Source: Diospyros lotus (taxonomy: Eukaryota; Streptophyta; Magnoliopsida; Ericales; Ebenaceae). From it: a stretch of DNA of 64,000 nt. The stretch covers positions 11,790,616 through 11,854,615 of the forward strand of contig NC_068338.1 of assembly GCF_014633365.1 (NCBI RefSeq). The letters are read 5' to 3'. The position numbers were made by a program, and so were the translations under genes. The notes below the pieces were generated by a model. The model saw only the letters and a program-made list of their open reading frames with translations, did no database searches and was not told the origin of the DNA. How positions within the stretch are numbered: the first letter of the stretch is position 1; every line of letters begins with the position of its first letter. This document shows, in pieces, positions 33,901-46,563 of the stretch.

Positions 33901-35573
33901 CATAAGCAACAGACCACCCACAAATGAAACCAAGAGTTATCAAGAAGAAAGAAGCATGTAGGGACCACTCACCTTGTCTGTTTACCGTTCGGGTGTACTG
34001 TTCACGCTTGTTAGGTTAGGTTTTCTGCAGAAAACACGTATTTTCGTAAACCAAAACTCAAATATTTTTACATAGGGTTATTGGTTATTAAAATAGGAGT
34101 TTATATGAAAAAATTTATATAAAAAGTTCTACTCACGCGTCGGGAGAAAAGTCCCCATGCACTGTCACACGCAGCCCTTCCTGGCGCGTGAAGTTCACGT
34201 GCCGCCCTTATTTTTCGGCTAGCCTTGTACAGTTTTAGTATTTCGGCCATAACTCCCTCGTTTGAACTCTGATTTGACCCCTATTTTTTCCTAAATGCTC
34301 ATCTTTCATAGCTCTAGAAGATTATGCCAAAAAATCAGACTTACCTTTTGATTTTTCTAGCAGTTGTGGGCATTTTCTGACAACTATTAGTTTTCAAATG
34401 AACCTCTTATTCTTCTTCGTTCCTTTATTGATTTCCCCCATTTTCTTGTAAAACCTCCCCCTTTCTATTGAGAATAGAATCCTCACTTAGAAATATCTCT
34501 AATCCACAAGGGTTTGGCCCAAAATCTTTCACTCAAAGGCCCTATTTATAAATTTTCTTGGCTAATCACTTGTTGCCACTTGTTCCGTCATTATGAGTCT
34601 TACCCGCCACCTCAAGGGAGTCATTATGAGGCATCATCATGACTCCCAAGTGGCCCAATAGTTTCTTTCCACTTGTCCTTAAGGATAAGGTTTGGAGACT
34701 TTAGCAAAGTTGGAGGCTAAGTAAGATTTTCTAGCCAATCACACGATGGCACATCAGGAGGGTTATTATGAATCATCATGTGACCTTATCTTATCTTCCA
34801 AGTAGCCAATGGTTGCTTGCCATGTGTCATTGAGGATAAGATTTTGGAGACTTGGAGGCTAAGCAAACTTCTATGGCCAATCACGCGTTGCTACCTTGCG
34901 AGGTCATTAATGATGTTTCATGATGACTTCCAAATAAGCCAATAGTTTTCTTCCACCATGGGGGTTATTATTAATGAGGTTTTATTATTACTTTTCTAAT
35001 GGCCAATAGTTTTATAACACCTAAGCACCCTCATCATGACTTTTCCTTTGCGCTAATCATATCACGCAACATGTTCCCTTGATCTTTGTGCACAATTATT
35101 ACTATTCATGTGCATCAAATGAGATGGTGCCACTTACCCCAATCCTTATCTTGCCACATGTCCAAAACCATATTTTAATAGGATTTGGAATCCAAAGTTA
35201 AATCGAAATGTTATTTGGAGTCCACAAGGTAGATTTAAATGTGATTTGAAATCCAAACCTTTCAAATATTGCACTCTCGCCCCAAATTTTTTGTTAATTT
35301 GCACTTAGGCCCTTGCAACTTTGTCTCCGGGCAATTTTTAATTACATTTTTTTATCCTTAGAAAATGGATAAATTATGCTAATACCCCAAGGTTTTAGGT
35401 AAATTACACTTTTACCCTAACTTCAATATTTACGATTTTGCCATTGGCTCAAAAACTGAATCTTTGTCTCAAGGCTTCTATAATCCCTTCAAATGACATA
35501 TTTCCTCAAGTATTAGAACCCAATAATCTCAGGTATTACATCATATTTAAATTTAAAAATTTGGGGTATTATA
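30953..35573 (-). mobile_element. Solo LTR B (TGTAAC family), split by solo LTR C
   Basis: It starts TGTAACGCCCC at 30953 and ends GGGGTATTATA at 35573 (terminal CA mutated to TA), with a perfect target duplication GAAGA (30948-30952 and 35574-35578). Its own sequence is 30953-31704 plus 33786-35573, about 2.5 kb; the middle is solo LTR C in opposite orientation. A TATA-like motif on the minus strand (about 34543-34551) sets the orientation. The hairpin block is at 31383-31405. It interrupts the first RNase H of Tat element 3, whose coding resumes at 35579 with LYFYITDNALSAVLVRE. Confidence 0.92.
31705..33780 (+). mobile_element. Solo LTR C (TGTAAC family), inverted inside solo LTR B
   Basis: 2076 bp, starting TATAACACCC (TG mutated to TA) and ending GGGGCGTTACA. 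The flanks GACAT (31700-31704) and GACAC (33781-33785) are a target duplication with one mismatch. A TATA box CCTATAAATAAGG (32609-32621) reads on the plus strand. Near 32360-32520 a roughly 50-60 bp unit (TGTAATGATGRGRAATGT) occurs three times. The hairpin block is at 33211-33233. Confidence 0.9.
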
Positions 35574-35578
35574 GAAGA

Positions 35579-36262
35579 ACTCTTACTCTACTTTTACATC
35601 ACTGACAATGCTTTGAGCGCAGTATTGGTTAGAGAGTGAGACAAGTCACAATGGCTGGTGTATTTTGTCAGCAGGACCTTACAAGGACCAAATGTATGCT
35701 TCTAGAAGATTGAAAAGCTAGCACTAGCATTGATCACCGCAGCTCAAAAACTTCGGCCATACTTCCAAAGTCACCAGGTCACGATTCAAACCAATTAGTT
35801 GATTTGATAAGTACTTCAAATGCCAGAACTCTCAGGAAGAATGATTGTGTGGTTAGTAGAACTCTCCAAATTCGACATACAGTACTAACCCTGCAAACAC
35901 ATCAAATCTCAGGTACTATTCAACTTTTATGCTAAGTTATCTTCTTCTGATCCAAGCCCGGAGTCTAACCCCTGATACCATTCGTCGATGGAGCTTCCAA
36001 CATCAAGGGGAGCGGAGTTGAGATTATATTGGAAGGACCTAGTGGGCTAATGCTTGAACAGTCCCTCATCTTCAACTTCAAGGTAACCAACAATCAAGCA
36101 GAATATGAAGCCCTTGTAGCCGGGCTAAATTTGGCAAAAGAAATGGGAGCAACTCGGGTGGTCGTAAGGAGTGACTTCCAGTTGTTGACTAACCAGGTTA
36201 AGGGCGAATCCAGACAAAGAAGCCGCAACTTGGCTGATACCTCCGCAAGGTTAGAACCTTAG
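35579..36262 (+). pseudogene. RNase H and second RNase H of Tat element 3
   Basis: The first RNase H resumes after solo LTR B in a decayed frame (LYFYITDNALSAVLVRE, KLRPYFQSHQVTIQTN, MPELSGRM) with several stops. The archaeal-type second RNase H follows at about 35975-36210, with FVDGASNIKGSGVEIILEG, FKVTNNQAEYEALVAGLNLA and VVVRSDFQLLTNQVKGE, giving the Asp, Glu and Asp positions. Stops and a frameshift near 36215 separate it from the linker segment (FEYLQTEYIPKEQNVWAYLL). Confidence 0.8.
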
Positions 36263-36850
36263 TCAAGTCCTTTGAATACTTGCAAACTGAATATATCCCT
36301 AAGGAACAAAATGTGTGGGCATACCTACTCTCAAAGCTGGACAACACCAAAAAACTCGAGAACAATCAGTCTGTTATACAAGAGGCCTTGGACTCACCCA
36401 CTATCGACTTACCCGATGTACAAGCTATGGAAGCAGCACCAGGATTTTGGGGAACCCCTATCATCTATTTCCTATGAGAAGGGACGCTTCCCGCCAAGGC
36501 CGAATAAGCCAAGAAACTCAAGAGGTTAGCCTGCTACTTCACCTTACTCGAAAACCAACTATATAGAATAGGCTCTTCCACACTGCTCCTCAAGTGTGTT
36601 AACACCAACTAGTCCACGTACATTATGACTGAGGTACACGAGGGGGTGTGCAAAAGCCATCTTAGAGGACGATCCTTGGCAGCAAAGGTGCTAAGAGTTG
36701 GGTACTACTGGCCAACAATGAGGAACAATTGCCTAACTTATGTAAAGCATTACGACAAATTCCATAGGTTCTCCAGCGCACATCATTCCCCGCCAAAAGA
36801 GCTTCGTAACCTCAATAATCCTTAGCCATTCCACAAATGGGGGATAGACA
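36263..36850 (+). pseudogene. Linker and integrase zinc domain of Tat element 3
   Basis: After the RNase H linker (QTEYIPKEQNVWAYLLSKLD, TIDLPDVQAMEA), the integrase N-terminus reads MTEVHEGVCKSHLRGRSLAAKVLRVGYYWPTM (36625-36720). The Cys pair is damaged: HYDKFHR stands where C-D-K-C-Q-R is expected. The segment ends at KWGIDM, where the copia-like solo LTR at 36851 interrupts the core just after its first catalytic Asp region. Confidence 0.78.
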
Positions 36851-38967
36851 TGTTGAGTTCTAACCTAGTCAAGAGGGGGGTGAATTAACACCTTTTAAAA
36901 ACTCTAATGCAAAACTTATGCACATATATATATATATATAAGAAAACAAATTTAATACAAACCAAAATTGTAGTTGAGAGTACAGGAGCACTTAAATACT
37001 AGATGGATAATATGATATCCGCCGGCTGTGCTAGTATGTGCTTTGGTCCAATATACTCTTCAAATTACAACTTGGTGAAAACAAGTTATTTGAATGCACA
37101 CAATAACAAGTCTTTAAATAAACCAAATGGAATATTGAATGAGTACAAAGAATGATCAATTAAAGCAAATCAGAATATAATCAAAATAACCAACAAGAAT
37201 GTAGGCCTTAGGATTTGGCCACTTTAGATAGCACAAGACCAAAAACAAACAAGTATAATTAAGCAAGAATAAGTAAAAGTGAAGAGAAGAAGAACACAGT
37301 GATGTATAGTGGTTCGGTCCTTGTGGCTTATATCCACTACCTAAGGATTTCCTTCCTTAGGATTTTCAACCAAATCCACTATATGAAACTTTTGTTACAA
37401 CCATCGAAGCCTTCACTTGGCTTCACCACCACCAAACTACTTCTGGAGTCTCACACTCACTAGTTTGGATTTTGTACGCTCTTTACAAAATACAAGAATA
37501 GTAGTGATTGAGAAATAGGATTCTCTCAAAAATAATACAATGAATTGTAGAGAACTTTCTTAGTTTTCTCTCAAGAAGATAGAAGAAGAGAAAGATTTAG
37601 AGAGAATGAAAATCTTGGCCAATAATGTAGAAAATAATAGGGCTTCCAAAAGTTGTTCCAAAGCCTTCAAGAGATCCTTTTATATAGTGTTAGAGTAGGC
37701 TTTCCTTGATCAATCTCAGCCCTCCATGTGGCAAGTCTTCAAGCCAATCTCAGCCTTTCATATTGAATTCTTGATTTACCTTCCATAATCAACTAACTTG
37801 ATTGATCTTCAAGACCTTTGACTTTTGTTGATCTCCAATCAGCCTTGAATGAGCAAATCAACTCTAGTAATGCATGGCTGATTTTAAGGATTAAAATATC
37901 ATCAAAATCCTTCATAATTCTTGTAAAATTGTCCATAAATCAGAAATGATCAATTCTGACTTCTAGTTGATCTTCAAACACCTTTGATTGAGCAATTGAC
38001 CCATTCACTTCCATAATAAGAATAGCTTATTTGAAATTTGAATTTAAATCTCCAAATGATATAGAATGCAGCCAAATATTCTCAAATAATGAGACAAATT
38101 TGTCCAACAATGAAATTATAACTTCGAAAGCCCTTAATTGATCAAGTTTCCATACTAAAAATGTTGACAAGTAGAGAATCAATTTGTGTAGCTGAATATA
38201 TGCAAGATATCCTTAGAATATTCTCCCATAATGAAGATATCAATTCGCCATAATGAGTAGGATACTTGATTCCATGATTTGAGTCTCCATATCCTTTTAA
38301 TGAGAGAGAATCAACAATAAAGGAAAGTAATATCTATCAAGGTTTAACTTTCAAAGCTTAATTTCCTCTATTAATGTTGAGCAATAAGGTTGAATCTTTA
38401 ACTTCTCCATTTGAATGCAATTCAAAAAATTCTTCCATATTTAACTGAGTAGAGGAGCTTCTAGGAACCTTTAAATTTACTCCATGATTCTCTTACCATA
38501 TCTAGGTCAACGAGATGATATAGCCTTGATGAATGTGCTCCACGTGGCTTCCATCATCAAAATGCCACATTAACAATGCCATGTCACCAAGTTACATATA
38601 TGGCAACTCTATATAGTGGACTACTCCAATCTCCTCAAAAACTTCCATATAGATCTTTTGAACTTCCCATATATGAACAAGGATTCCATATATATATATA
38701 TATATATCTTCTAGACTTTCCATTCCAAGAAGAACTTTTCATACATAGCCCAAATACTCAAATTTCTAGAAAGCTCTCTAAAAACTTGTTTCCATATATA
38801 ATGAAATCTCTATATTAATATCAGAAGTTTCCATATATAACCTGTGTCATGAAATCACTAGAGAACAGCTTTGTAAGCCTTATGAAGGCTTTATGCTTTG
38901 TTAGTACATAAAATATAAATGTACATTCATATTCACACATACCAATCATCAAAATCTACACTCAACA
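36851..38967 (-). mobile_element. Copia-like solo LTR inside Tat element 3 integrase
   Basis: A 2117-bp segment with perfect terminal inverted repeats TGTTGAGT...ACTCAACA and a perfect 5-bp target duplication AGACA (36846-36850 and 38968-38972). The TATA-like CTATATAAAAGG reads on the minus strand (about 37676-37687). On that strand the LTR starts TGTTGAGTGTAGATTTTGATGA and ends near CACCCCCCTCTTGAC, features I associate with SIRE/Maximus-type copia LTRs. It holds no coding region. The lineage call is by motif only. Confidence 0.88.
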
Positions 38968-39830
38968 AGACATCCTCGGGCCTTTCTCTGTCGCCGTCGG
39001 ATAGCTCAAATTCAAAGTGGTGGCAATCGACTATTTCACCAAATGGATTGAAGCCGAGCCCTTGGCTACTATCATCGCTGAAAGGATCAGGAAATTCATT
39101 TGGAAGAACATCGTCTGTCGATACAACCTTCTCAAAGTGCTGAGTTTGAACAACGGTACCCAGTTCACCAACAACAGACTCTAGGAATTTTTCCAACTGC
39201 TCGGCATCCACTAGGTCTTCATCTCAATTGAGCACCCACAAACCAATGGCCAAGCGAAAGCTACCAACAAAGTTATCTTGCCGGACTGAAAAAGTGACTC
39301 GATCATGTTAAATACGCATAGCCAGAGGAACTCCCCTTGGTGTTGTGGTGATACCACACCACGACTCAAACCTTAACTATGGAAACACCTTTTCAACTCA
39401 CCTATGGGTCGGGGGCTATGATTCCAGTAGAGATTGGAGAACCTAGCTATAGGCGAAAACACTTCTAAGAAAACACCAACAATGAAGAACAACGAGCTAA
39501 CCTCGATCTCATCCAGGAGATCTGAGACCAAGCCCATATTCATGAGCAAGCCGCCAAACAAAGGCAACTCAGAAGTACAACAAAAAGGTCCGACCTAGAA
39601 GCTTTCAAGAGGGAGACCTGGTCCTAAGAAAGGTTAAAGGTCCAAGGAAGCAACCTGGGCAAGGAAAGCTCGGTGCTAACTGGGAAGGCCCTTACTGAAT
39701 CATTAACAACTTTGGCAGCAGAGCCTATCACCTGGCTGAGCTCTCAGGGCTACCCCTGTTAAGGTCATGGAATACTGCTAGCCTGCGAAAATACTATAGC
39801 TAAGGAACTGCCTTTATTGTGTCATTCAGC
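38968..39830 (+). pseudogene. Integrase core and C-terminus of Tat element 3
   Basis: Integrase resumes after the copia solo LTR: DILGPFSVAVG, KVVAIDYFTKWIEAEPLATI (catalytic Asp), NNGTQFTNN (the second Asp is replaced in LSLNNGTQF) and [14 protein letters not shown] (the catalytic Glu position is Lys here). The C-terminal part is at 39590-39790: FQEGDLVLRKVKGPRK, GKLGANWEGPY and AYHLAELSG. Numerous stops and frame changes make it the most decayed integrase in the window. Confidence 0.78.
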
Positions 39831-40322
39831 TAAAAATAGTTTCATTCGATCATTGTTTATTGCATCCTGACAAGGGTCCAAGCCCAAAATGTCATCTTAT
39901 GCCTTTTCAGCATTTGGTATTTATCAGGCTTTCACCTATATGATTACGCAATTTCTCATCGTTAATAAAATCATAACATTTCCTATCTTGAAGACTATCT
40001 GAGCGTAGGCAGACCTCAAGTCTTCTCATTCTTTCCCCAACAGACCTCGAGTAAACTCAGTTCTTTTCTAAACCTAGCCTTGTATTAAACAGGTATAAGT
40101 AGACCTCGAGTCTTCTCGGTCTCGCCCCAATGGACCTCAAGTAAATTTGGCCCCTTTTTAAACCTAGCCTTGTATAAAACAAACATAGGTAGAACAAGGA
40201 GTTTGGCTATTGTATAAAACAGGCATAGACAGAACAAGGAGTTTAGTATTGTAAGTATAAAACAGGCATAAACAGAACAAGCATGGATCTCTCCTTAGGT
40301 TGTTAAACCTAGAACAAAGAGT
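39831..40322 (+). other. 3' untranslated region of Tat element 3 with short direct repeats
   Basis: Non-coding. It contains paired segments such as GACCTCGAGT...TTCTC with TTTTTAAACCTAGCCTTGTATTAAAC (about 40040-40100 and 40100-40190). The unit ATAAAACAGGCATAGACAGAACAAGGAGTTT occurs about three times in diverged form between 40180 and 40320. No 3' LTR follows; the sequence changes to a copia-like primer site at about 40326. Confidence 0.5.
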
Positions 40323-40325
40323 TTG

Positions 40326-40338
40326 GCCCTGATACCAA
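40326..40338 (-). other. Copia-type primer binding site
   Basis: On the minus strand TGGTATCAGGGCC resembles the initiator-methionine tRNA complement TGGTATCAGAGC. It lies beside an LTR edge at 40340. Confidence 0.65.
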
Positions 40339-40339
40339 T

Positions 40340-42096
40340 TGATAGGTTTGAAATGCTATGGCACACACCCAAGAGGGGGGTGAATTGGGTAATTTAAAAA
40401 TTTTGTTTAAAACATGAAATCCTTTTGATGGAAAATAAAAATTCAATACAAGTGAGGATATTGAAATGCAAGCAATGATAAACAAACCAAATAACATAAA
40501 CAAGAGAAGTACACAAAGGATTTATAGTGGTTTGACTTAAACCAAGTCTAATCCACTACCTTAGCTCGTTACTAAGGATCTTGCAAACAATTTCCTAAAA
40601 ATCCTCCTACTTGATCCCAAGTAGGCCCTCTAGTCCAAGACTAGGAAAATACAACCTCTTGCTTGGATAAGCAAGCTCTTTAGTACCAAGTTAGGTATTT
40701 CAACTCCTTGCTTCAATAAGCAAGTCCTCTAGCACAACAAACTAGGAAATATATAAAGAGATATAAGACATGAGAGGATCTAAGAGTTATCACTCTTAGT
40801 TATAAAGTCTCTCAAAATAAGATACAAAGGCTTGAAACTAATTTTACAATATGATACACAAAGCCTTTTTGAGAGAAAAATAAAGTTTAAGCACAATTGA
40901 GAAAATGAATAAATTTTGCAAGCTCACTTCACTTCATTCCCATCCATTAGCCATTAGCCTCTTCAAGATCATCATTGACTTATAGGCCTCCCAAAAGGTT
41001 CAAGAGAAATATAACCGTTTGTGATCGTTGGAATTTGAAAAACTAGCCGTTGGAGACTTTCAACGACACAAATAGTCGACAGATGAGTTAAAATTCAAAA
41101 GTCGATTGATAGTTGAGTGAAAACGGTTGATAGATGCAAAATTGCATTCTGCCGGTTGACAGATGGGAGTAGGCCGGTCGACAAATTGGAAGAATTGGTT
41201 GATCGTTTGAAAACAGTTGGTCTACAGATTACTATATATATTAGTTTATGCGCATAACAAAACATGGAAGGCGTAGGCAGAGTGGCAGCAAGCGAGATCT
41301 TCGTCCTTTGGTGCGTAGGTTCGAGACTCTCCAGCAGCGCCACTTGAATTAATTTTCATTTATAGTATTATAGGTAGTTTTGTTTATATATAAAATCGTG
41401 TGCCTATGCAGTCAAAGAAAGTTGGAGCTTGACTGGTCACGAGAACATATTTAGGTGCTTGGTGACCTGAGATCAAGTTCTAGGAGCAACACTTTTGTTT
41501 TTAATTTTTTGAAAAGGTTTTTAATACAATATTTTTAACTAAATAAAAATATAATCTTCCAAATATCATCAAGAAAAATATAACAAAATTTTTGACACAT
41601 TTTTAATCAAATGAAATATGATATTTCAAATGCCATCAAAATTTTTTTTTGACATTTTAATTTCATGATAAAATTAATTTTTATTTTGGTGCTTAATAAA
41701 TCATATGAAAGAAATTTATAGCACTAAGTAAATAAAAATTAATAAAATAATTATATCATAAAATACAATTTGAATGTCATCATTAAAACCATATCAAAGG
41801 AAAAAAAACATCAATCCATCAATAAAATATATTCTACTTGGTCTTTTGTCTTTGAAAAAAAATTGGCTTTATTTTGATCAACGGTTCAAAACTAATATTT
41901 GAAAAATCATTTAGGAGATTTCCTCATAATACTTGTTTGAGCAAATCTCCATATATAAGAATAAAAAAAATTATAATTTATTTGATTTTCATTTTAACAA
42001 AGTACTTGAAATTGATTTTTTTTTAAAACCATAAACTTGACTCATGACTCAGGGATTAAAATCAATTGTTGTTTTTCATCATCAAAATTGAACACA
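40340..42096 (-). repeat. Copia-like 5' LTR remnant
   Basis: On the minus strand it would start TGTGTTCAATTTTGATGATG (about 42096) and end CAAACCTATCA at 40340, followed by the primer site. As in the solo LTR at 36851, the end nearest the primer site contains AAGAGGGGGGTGAATT (plus-strand reading). The internal region and partner LTR are missing. The distal border is approximate. Within it, 41090-41220 carries repeated GTTGAYAGATG/GGTCGAC words. Confidence 0.6.
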
Positions 42097-43618
42097 AGAG
42101 TAAAACATCAAACGCAAGGAAGCTTCAGCTCAATATGCTTGCCTGAGAAATTTAGTGCGTGGGAGCTTTGACTTATTATGCTTGCCTGAGGAAAATCAGT
42201 GCGTGGAAAGACTTGGATCCACAGGTTGATGGTTACGCTTGCATGTATTTATGTGGGCCCAAGGCTCGTACGTGGACATATATGTATGTATTCTTTCTTG
42301 TATGATGTTGTGAAGCATAATATGAGTGCACTTAATATATCATGTCATTCTATATTGGCTAGATTCCTATTGCTTCATGTTCTTTTCATCAAATTATATT
42401 TGTTGAGCCTTGTGGCTCATATTTGCTTTTCCATTATTCCAGGTAAGGCAAAAAGCTATAGAAGAGGGCGAGGCCAGTGGAGCTTGACCCTCTAGGGTAG
42501 CGATGTGTACAAAATAATCCTAACTAAAATATCTTTGGGGGTGTTTTTAGTATAGGGAAAAGATTGTTTTATTTTTGTTATGTTGAACTCAATTGCGTTT
42601 TTGAAATTTATTGGCGGTTAAGCCTAATGGATTTATTAACTTGGATGCATTGTAAGTATTATTTGGCTTCTGATGATAATTGAATAAGGTTGGGAACGTT
42701 CTTTTTAATTGATTTGTATCTGTATCAATCTTTTTGGAGATTTCCTCTCAAATTCCCTAGTAGCGAGATCTTCGGGAGCGGCGTTGCCATAGTTTCCACA
42801 AAAACTATCGATCGTTTGTTATAGTGAGGTTCAAGTTCAAGAATGTTCTCTCATTGCTTTCTGTAACAAAAAGGAGAAAGTGCGCTAGAGGGTGACCAAG
42901 GGGAAGGACAACATGCCTCTCATCCCTATCCCTTTTCCCTTATCTCTTAATCAGTTTTGTCCAATTTTGTGCATGTATGAGAGTTAGGGTTTTCATATAA
43001 AAGGGAAGAAAAGAATAGAAAACATGGGTGGCTACTTTTACTCGTGCTTAATATCTCTTGGCAGTTCATTTCTTTTCCTTCCTTGAAATTCCAAAAAACC
43101 TATCTCCCCTTCTCCTTGTTCCCTTTAGCTTGTTGTTATTCCAACCACATTTTTTAACAACGAGACTGTTGGATTCTTCATCTCTTGTAAACCTATTACA
43201 ACACCCATAACCTACAAAGAAGCTTGACTAGCACATATACTTCTTGTAGGGTTCCATCATTGCTTGGAGCATGACTAACTTGGTCTTTTGTGATAGCAAG
43301 GCTGGCTTGGTCATCCGAGGAAGGAGATTCAGATGTGTTCATGGTGGTACGCGAAGCTATTTCAGAGCTTACGATGTGACTAAAAGTTGCCATAGATCCG
43401 TTTTTCAGCATATTCATCACGAACAAAATCATCCTGTGAGTTATAAATTTCTAACGCCCCATGAATGGTTTGGTTTTTTTACATATGGTTGTTAGATATC
43501 GGGTCTTGCAAGGTGATCTTGATGTTTCTTCCACTGCCTTTTATTGTTGTTTTCGAAAATGTTTTGAAAATCAGTTAAAACCCTTGTATGAACCACTAAG
43601 TGTTTGTATTTCCTTTCA
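42097..43618 (+). repeat. Copia-like LTR remnant in plus orientation
   Basis: The right border is inferred from a primer site at 43620 (TGGTATCAGAGC) directly after TCCTTTCA. A TATA-like TTCATATAAAAGG is at about 42992-43004. The segment 43440-43610 (GGTTGTTAGATATCGGGTC, TTGCAAGGTGAT) matches the minus strand at about 54227-54410, so both are copies of the same LTR end. The left border is not resolved. Confidence 0.5.
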
Positions 43619-45081
43619 ATGGTATCAGAGCCTTAGCTCAGTATTTTCAACCTATGCTTGGATGTTGTGTAACATGTATGTGTTTTGGACATGGTTGTAA
43701 CTCTTTGTTTTATAGGCTTTCCAAAAATTGATCAACTATTTTGTCCACACGATCGACCGTTCTTGGCTTTTTACCTTGAGAGTGGCTGACCGGTCATGGA
43801 AATGGTTGACCCATATAGAGAACCGGTCGATAGCTTCTTCTAAGTGGTCGAGCAGTTTAAAGCAAACCTAGTAATTGGTCAATTAGTCTTTAGATGAGGT
43901 GGATCGTTTTTGTTTTAGTGGGATGATTTTTGGCATGTTATTTGGATAGTCGATAGTACCCCACGAAACCCAAAAACGGTCGACTGTATGAAGCATTGGC
44001 AGTTCACTGGTTGGATCTTTTCGGTATATACCTAAGCGCAATTAGATTGCATTGGGAGGCATATTCGAATAGAGCTTTTGATATGAGATATGAAGTGTCC
44101 AAAAAATGATATATATTACATAATCATGTTTTTTTTCAAATGAAAAATACGCCATATGATTCAATGTGTTTGAATGGATGATCATGAACTTGTTTCAATG
44201 TGATTGGATGAATGAATGGATGAATGTTATAGGTGTTTGTTGGAAATAAATTTACAATAATTCGTTTAATTTGGTCGGTAAAAGAGAAATAAGTCTCATT
44301 TTATTTCTGATTTTAGTTTTAGAAATTGTATTGTACAATAGTCTATATAAAATGAAGAAGAAACCATCAAGAGTTGGTGACTCCAAAGAGCAAGAAGGCT
44401 GAGAGAATCTATGCACATAGTGATGTGCACTGTTTGTATGTCTTTAAAATTGCTATTAATTAAATCTAGTGACTCGGATTTAATTAATAAGCAAAAGTCC
44501 ATGATCATCATATTTATTTACATGCATTAGTTTTGATGGATGTGATGAATGTTGGAAAACTTAATGCATGTGCAAAGTGAGACCTTTAAATAAAGATGTA
44601 AATCTTCCCATCATTGTGCAAACCAAATATTAGATTAAAACGAAAAATATGATTTGTCACGACCCTTTATCATCGTAGGTGATCGTCACTCGGTTGGGCG
44701 CACTCTCGCTATGCATAGGTGAAATGGTGTATTTCAAGAAGGTAGACCAATGCTTATCTAAAGCACGAGATCTTGTTGGTGTACCAACATAGATATGGAC
44801 TAGAAAGCACCAAAGTGTTACAGTCATACACATTTAAGTTGATTATTGACTGAGGTGATGGGTCAATTCTAACTATGTCATCGTCCTAGAAACCACCAAA
44901 GCGTTGCGAATTAGATGGTATAGGGGACAGAGATTGAACCCCACATGAGATGTGGAAGGCAAGAGTTGGCTACTCGAATATGTGGGTATCCCCAAAAACC
45001 ACCAAAGTGTTGCGAGGTATCCATGTAGGAGATAACTCGATCACCCACTTTGAATCTTTTAGGATTCGCGTTTTTCACTTG
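43619..45081. other. Primer site and unassigned sequence left of the chromodomain element
   Basis: TGGTATCAGAGCC at 43620-43632 is a primer site of the initiator-Met type. The rest has no supported coding region. Near 43740-44000 GATCGACC/GGTCGA words recur. Near 44798, 44890 and 44996 the phrase CACCAAAGYGTTGCGA (first copy GTTACAG) occurs three times, about 90-105 bases apart, in a GC-richer stretch that could be a decayed leader or gag region. I could not identify it. Confidence 0.4.
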
Positions 45082-45420
45082 GGAAGTGTAATATTTTAGT
45101 ATTTTGAGAATAATAATAATTATTTTTTTTGTATTTAAATTATTTTTTACATCCATTGGAGATTATAATTAAAAAAACTAATGGGCTAAATTGAAAAAAG
45201 AAAGGCTAAGTAAATGGGCTTAGAATTAGTGGGCTAAGTTGAAAAAGGAAAGGTAAAGTAATGGGCTTAGAGCTAGTGGGCTAAAAAAAAAAGGTTAAGT
45301 AAATGGGTTTAGAGTTAATAGGCTAAGAAAGTGGGCTTAAAATTAATGAACTAAATGAAAGAATAATCTCTTCAAAAGAAAACTTTAGTAAAAAATAATT
45401 AAAAAATGTGACAAAATAAT

Positions 45421-45790
45421 TAAAGATAATGGGTGAAATAATTGAGAAATGTGGGAGACAAAGTAGGGTGTGGATAAATAATCAAAGATAATGAATGAAA
45501 TAATTAAGAAATGTGGGAGACAAAGTAGGGTGTGGACAAATAATTAAAGATTATAGATGAGATTTAGTGAAAAATAATTAAGAAATGTGACAAAATAATT
45601 AAAGATAATGGGTGAAATAATTGAGAAATGTGGGAGACAAAATAGGGTGTGGACAAATAATGAAAGATAATGGGTGAAATAATTGAGAAATGTGGAAGAC
45701 AAAGTAGGGTGTGGACAAATAATTAAAAACTATGAGTGAGATTTAGTGAAAAATAATTAAGAAATGTGACAAAATAATTAAAGATAGTGG
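45421..45790 (+). repeat. 62-bp tandem repeat in the U3 of the 5' LTR
   Basis: A unit of about 62 bp with AAAGATAATGGGTGAAATAA, then TGAGAAATGTGGGAGACAAAG and TAGGGTGTGGACAAATAATT, is repeated about five to six times with partial units. It ends just upstream of the TATA box at 45826. The equivalent array in the 3' LTR is at about 52410-52850. Confidence 0.85.
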
Positions 45791-46541
45791 GTCGCTACAA
45801 TTATGCTAAGCTTAATTGAACCTTCTATAAATAGAGAAAACTTGAAAGATTGGAGGACTTAAATTAGAAAGAGAAAGGTTGTAAAAAAAAAGAAAGAGAT
45901 TGTGAGAAAGAAATTAAGCTTTTGAAAGAGATTAGGGAGGAAGGAGTAAGGAAGAAAAATTTGGGCACATCAAAGGGAAGCTTGAAGAAAGTATTACAAG
46001 GTAAGTGTAAATATCTCAAATAGATGGAAGTTGATAATATTTTCTTTTATCTTATTATGTTTAATTTTTTATAAAATTCAAAAAAAAAAATCAAGTGTTT
46101 TATTTTATGAATTATTGTGGAAAACATTTCTAGAGAATATGGAAGGAAATATTTATTTGGTGATTTTTGGGAAAAAGGTAATTTCTAAAATGTGCCCTAT
46201 GATTTGATAGTATGCCTATATGTTAAATACGATGTATGTTTCAAAGTATGTTTCGGCATGTTGACATGATATGATGATGATATGCATATGTTCACGTGTA
46301 ATCCATCGTTGCTTATGCATCGCATATATTTGAGAGTACGTGCGGACATTGCTACTTTACCAAGGGTGCACCCGTACATCTCGGCCTGGAAAGAGCTGGT
46401 CCTAGAAAATGGTAAGTGGCATATGAAGTATGGATGCCCGTAGGCTTAAACAGGCCAAATGACAGGACATTTATGCATCTACATTCATACATGAATATTA
46501 TACTCTTACTTATATGGCCGATCATCTAACTAGGCGATGCC

Positions 46542-46563
46542 CCTGGAATATTTAGTGTTCCAG
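46542..46563 (+). other. Hairpin in 5' LTR of chromodomain element
   Basis: CCTGGAATA and GTGTTCCAG flank a TTTA loop, preceded by TCTAACTAGGCGATGC. The 3' LTR copy is at 53643-53665. Position and context match the hairpin of the TGTAAC solo LTRs. Confidence 0.7.

Noticed and set aside
36851..38967. Host gene in the 2.1-kb insertion in Tat element 3
   Set aside because: Perfect TG...CA inverted ends, a 5-bp target duplication and absence of coding frames identify it as a solo LTR.
41261..41500. tRNA-derived SINE
   Set aside because: GGTTCGAGACTC at about 41330 looks like a B box, and a weaker one lies near 41480. I could not find a matching A box, a tail or flanking duplications.
45421..45790. 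CRISPR-like array
   Set aside because: The repeats are contiguous 62-bp tandem units without unique spacers, they lie in a plant LTR, and the same array is in the partner LTR.
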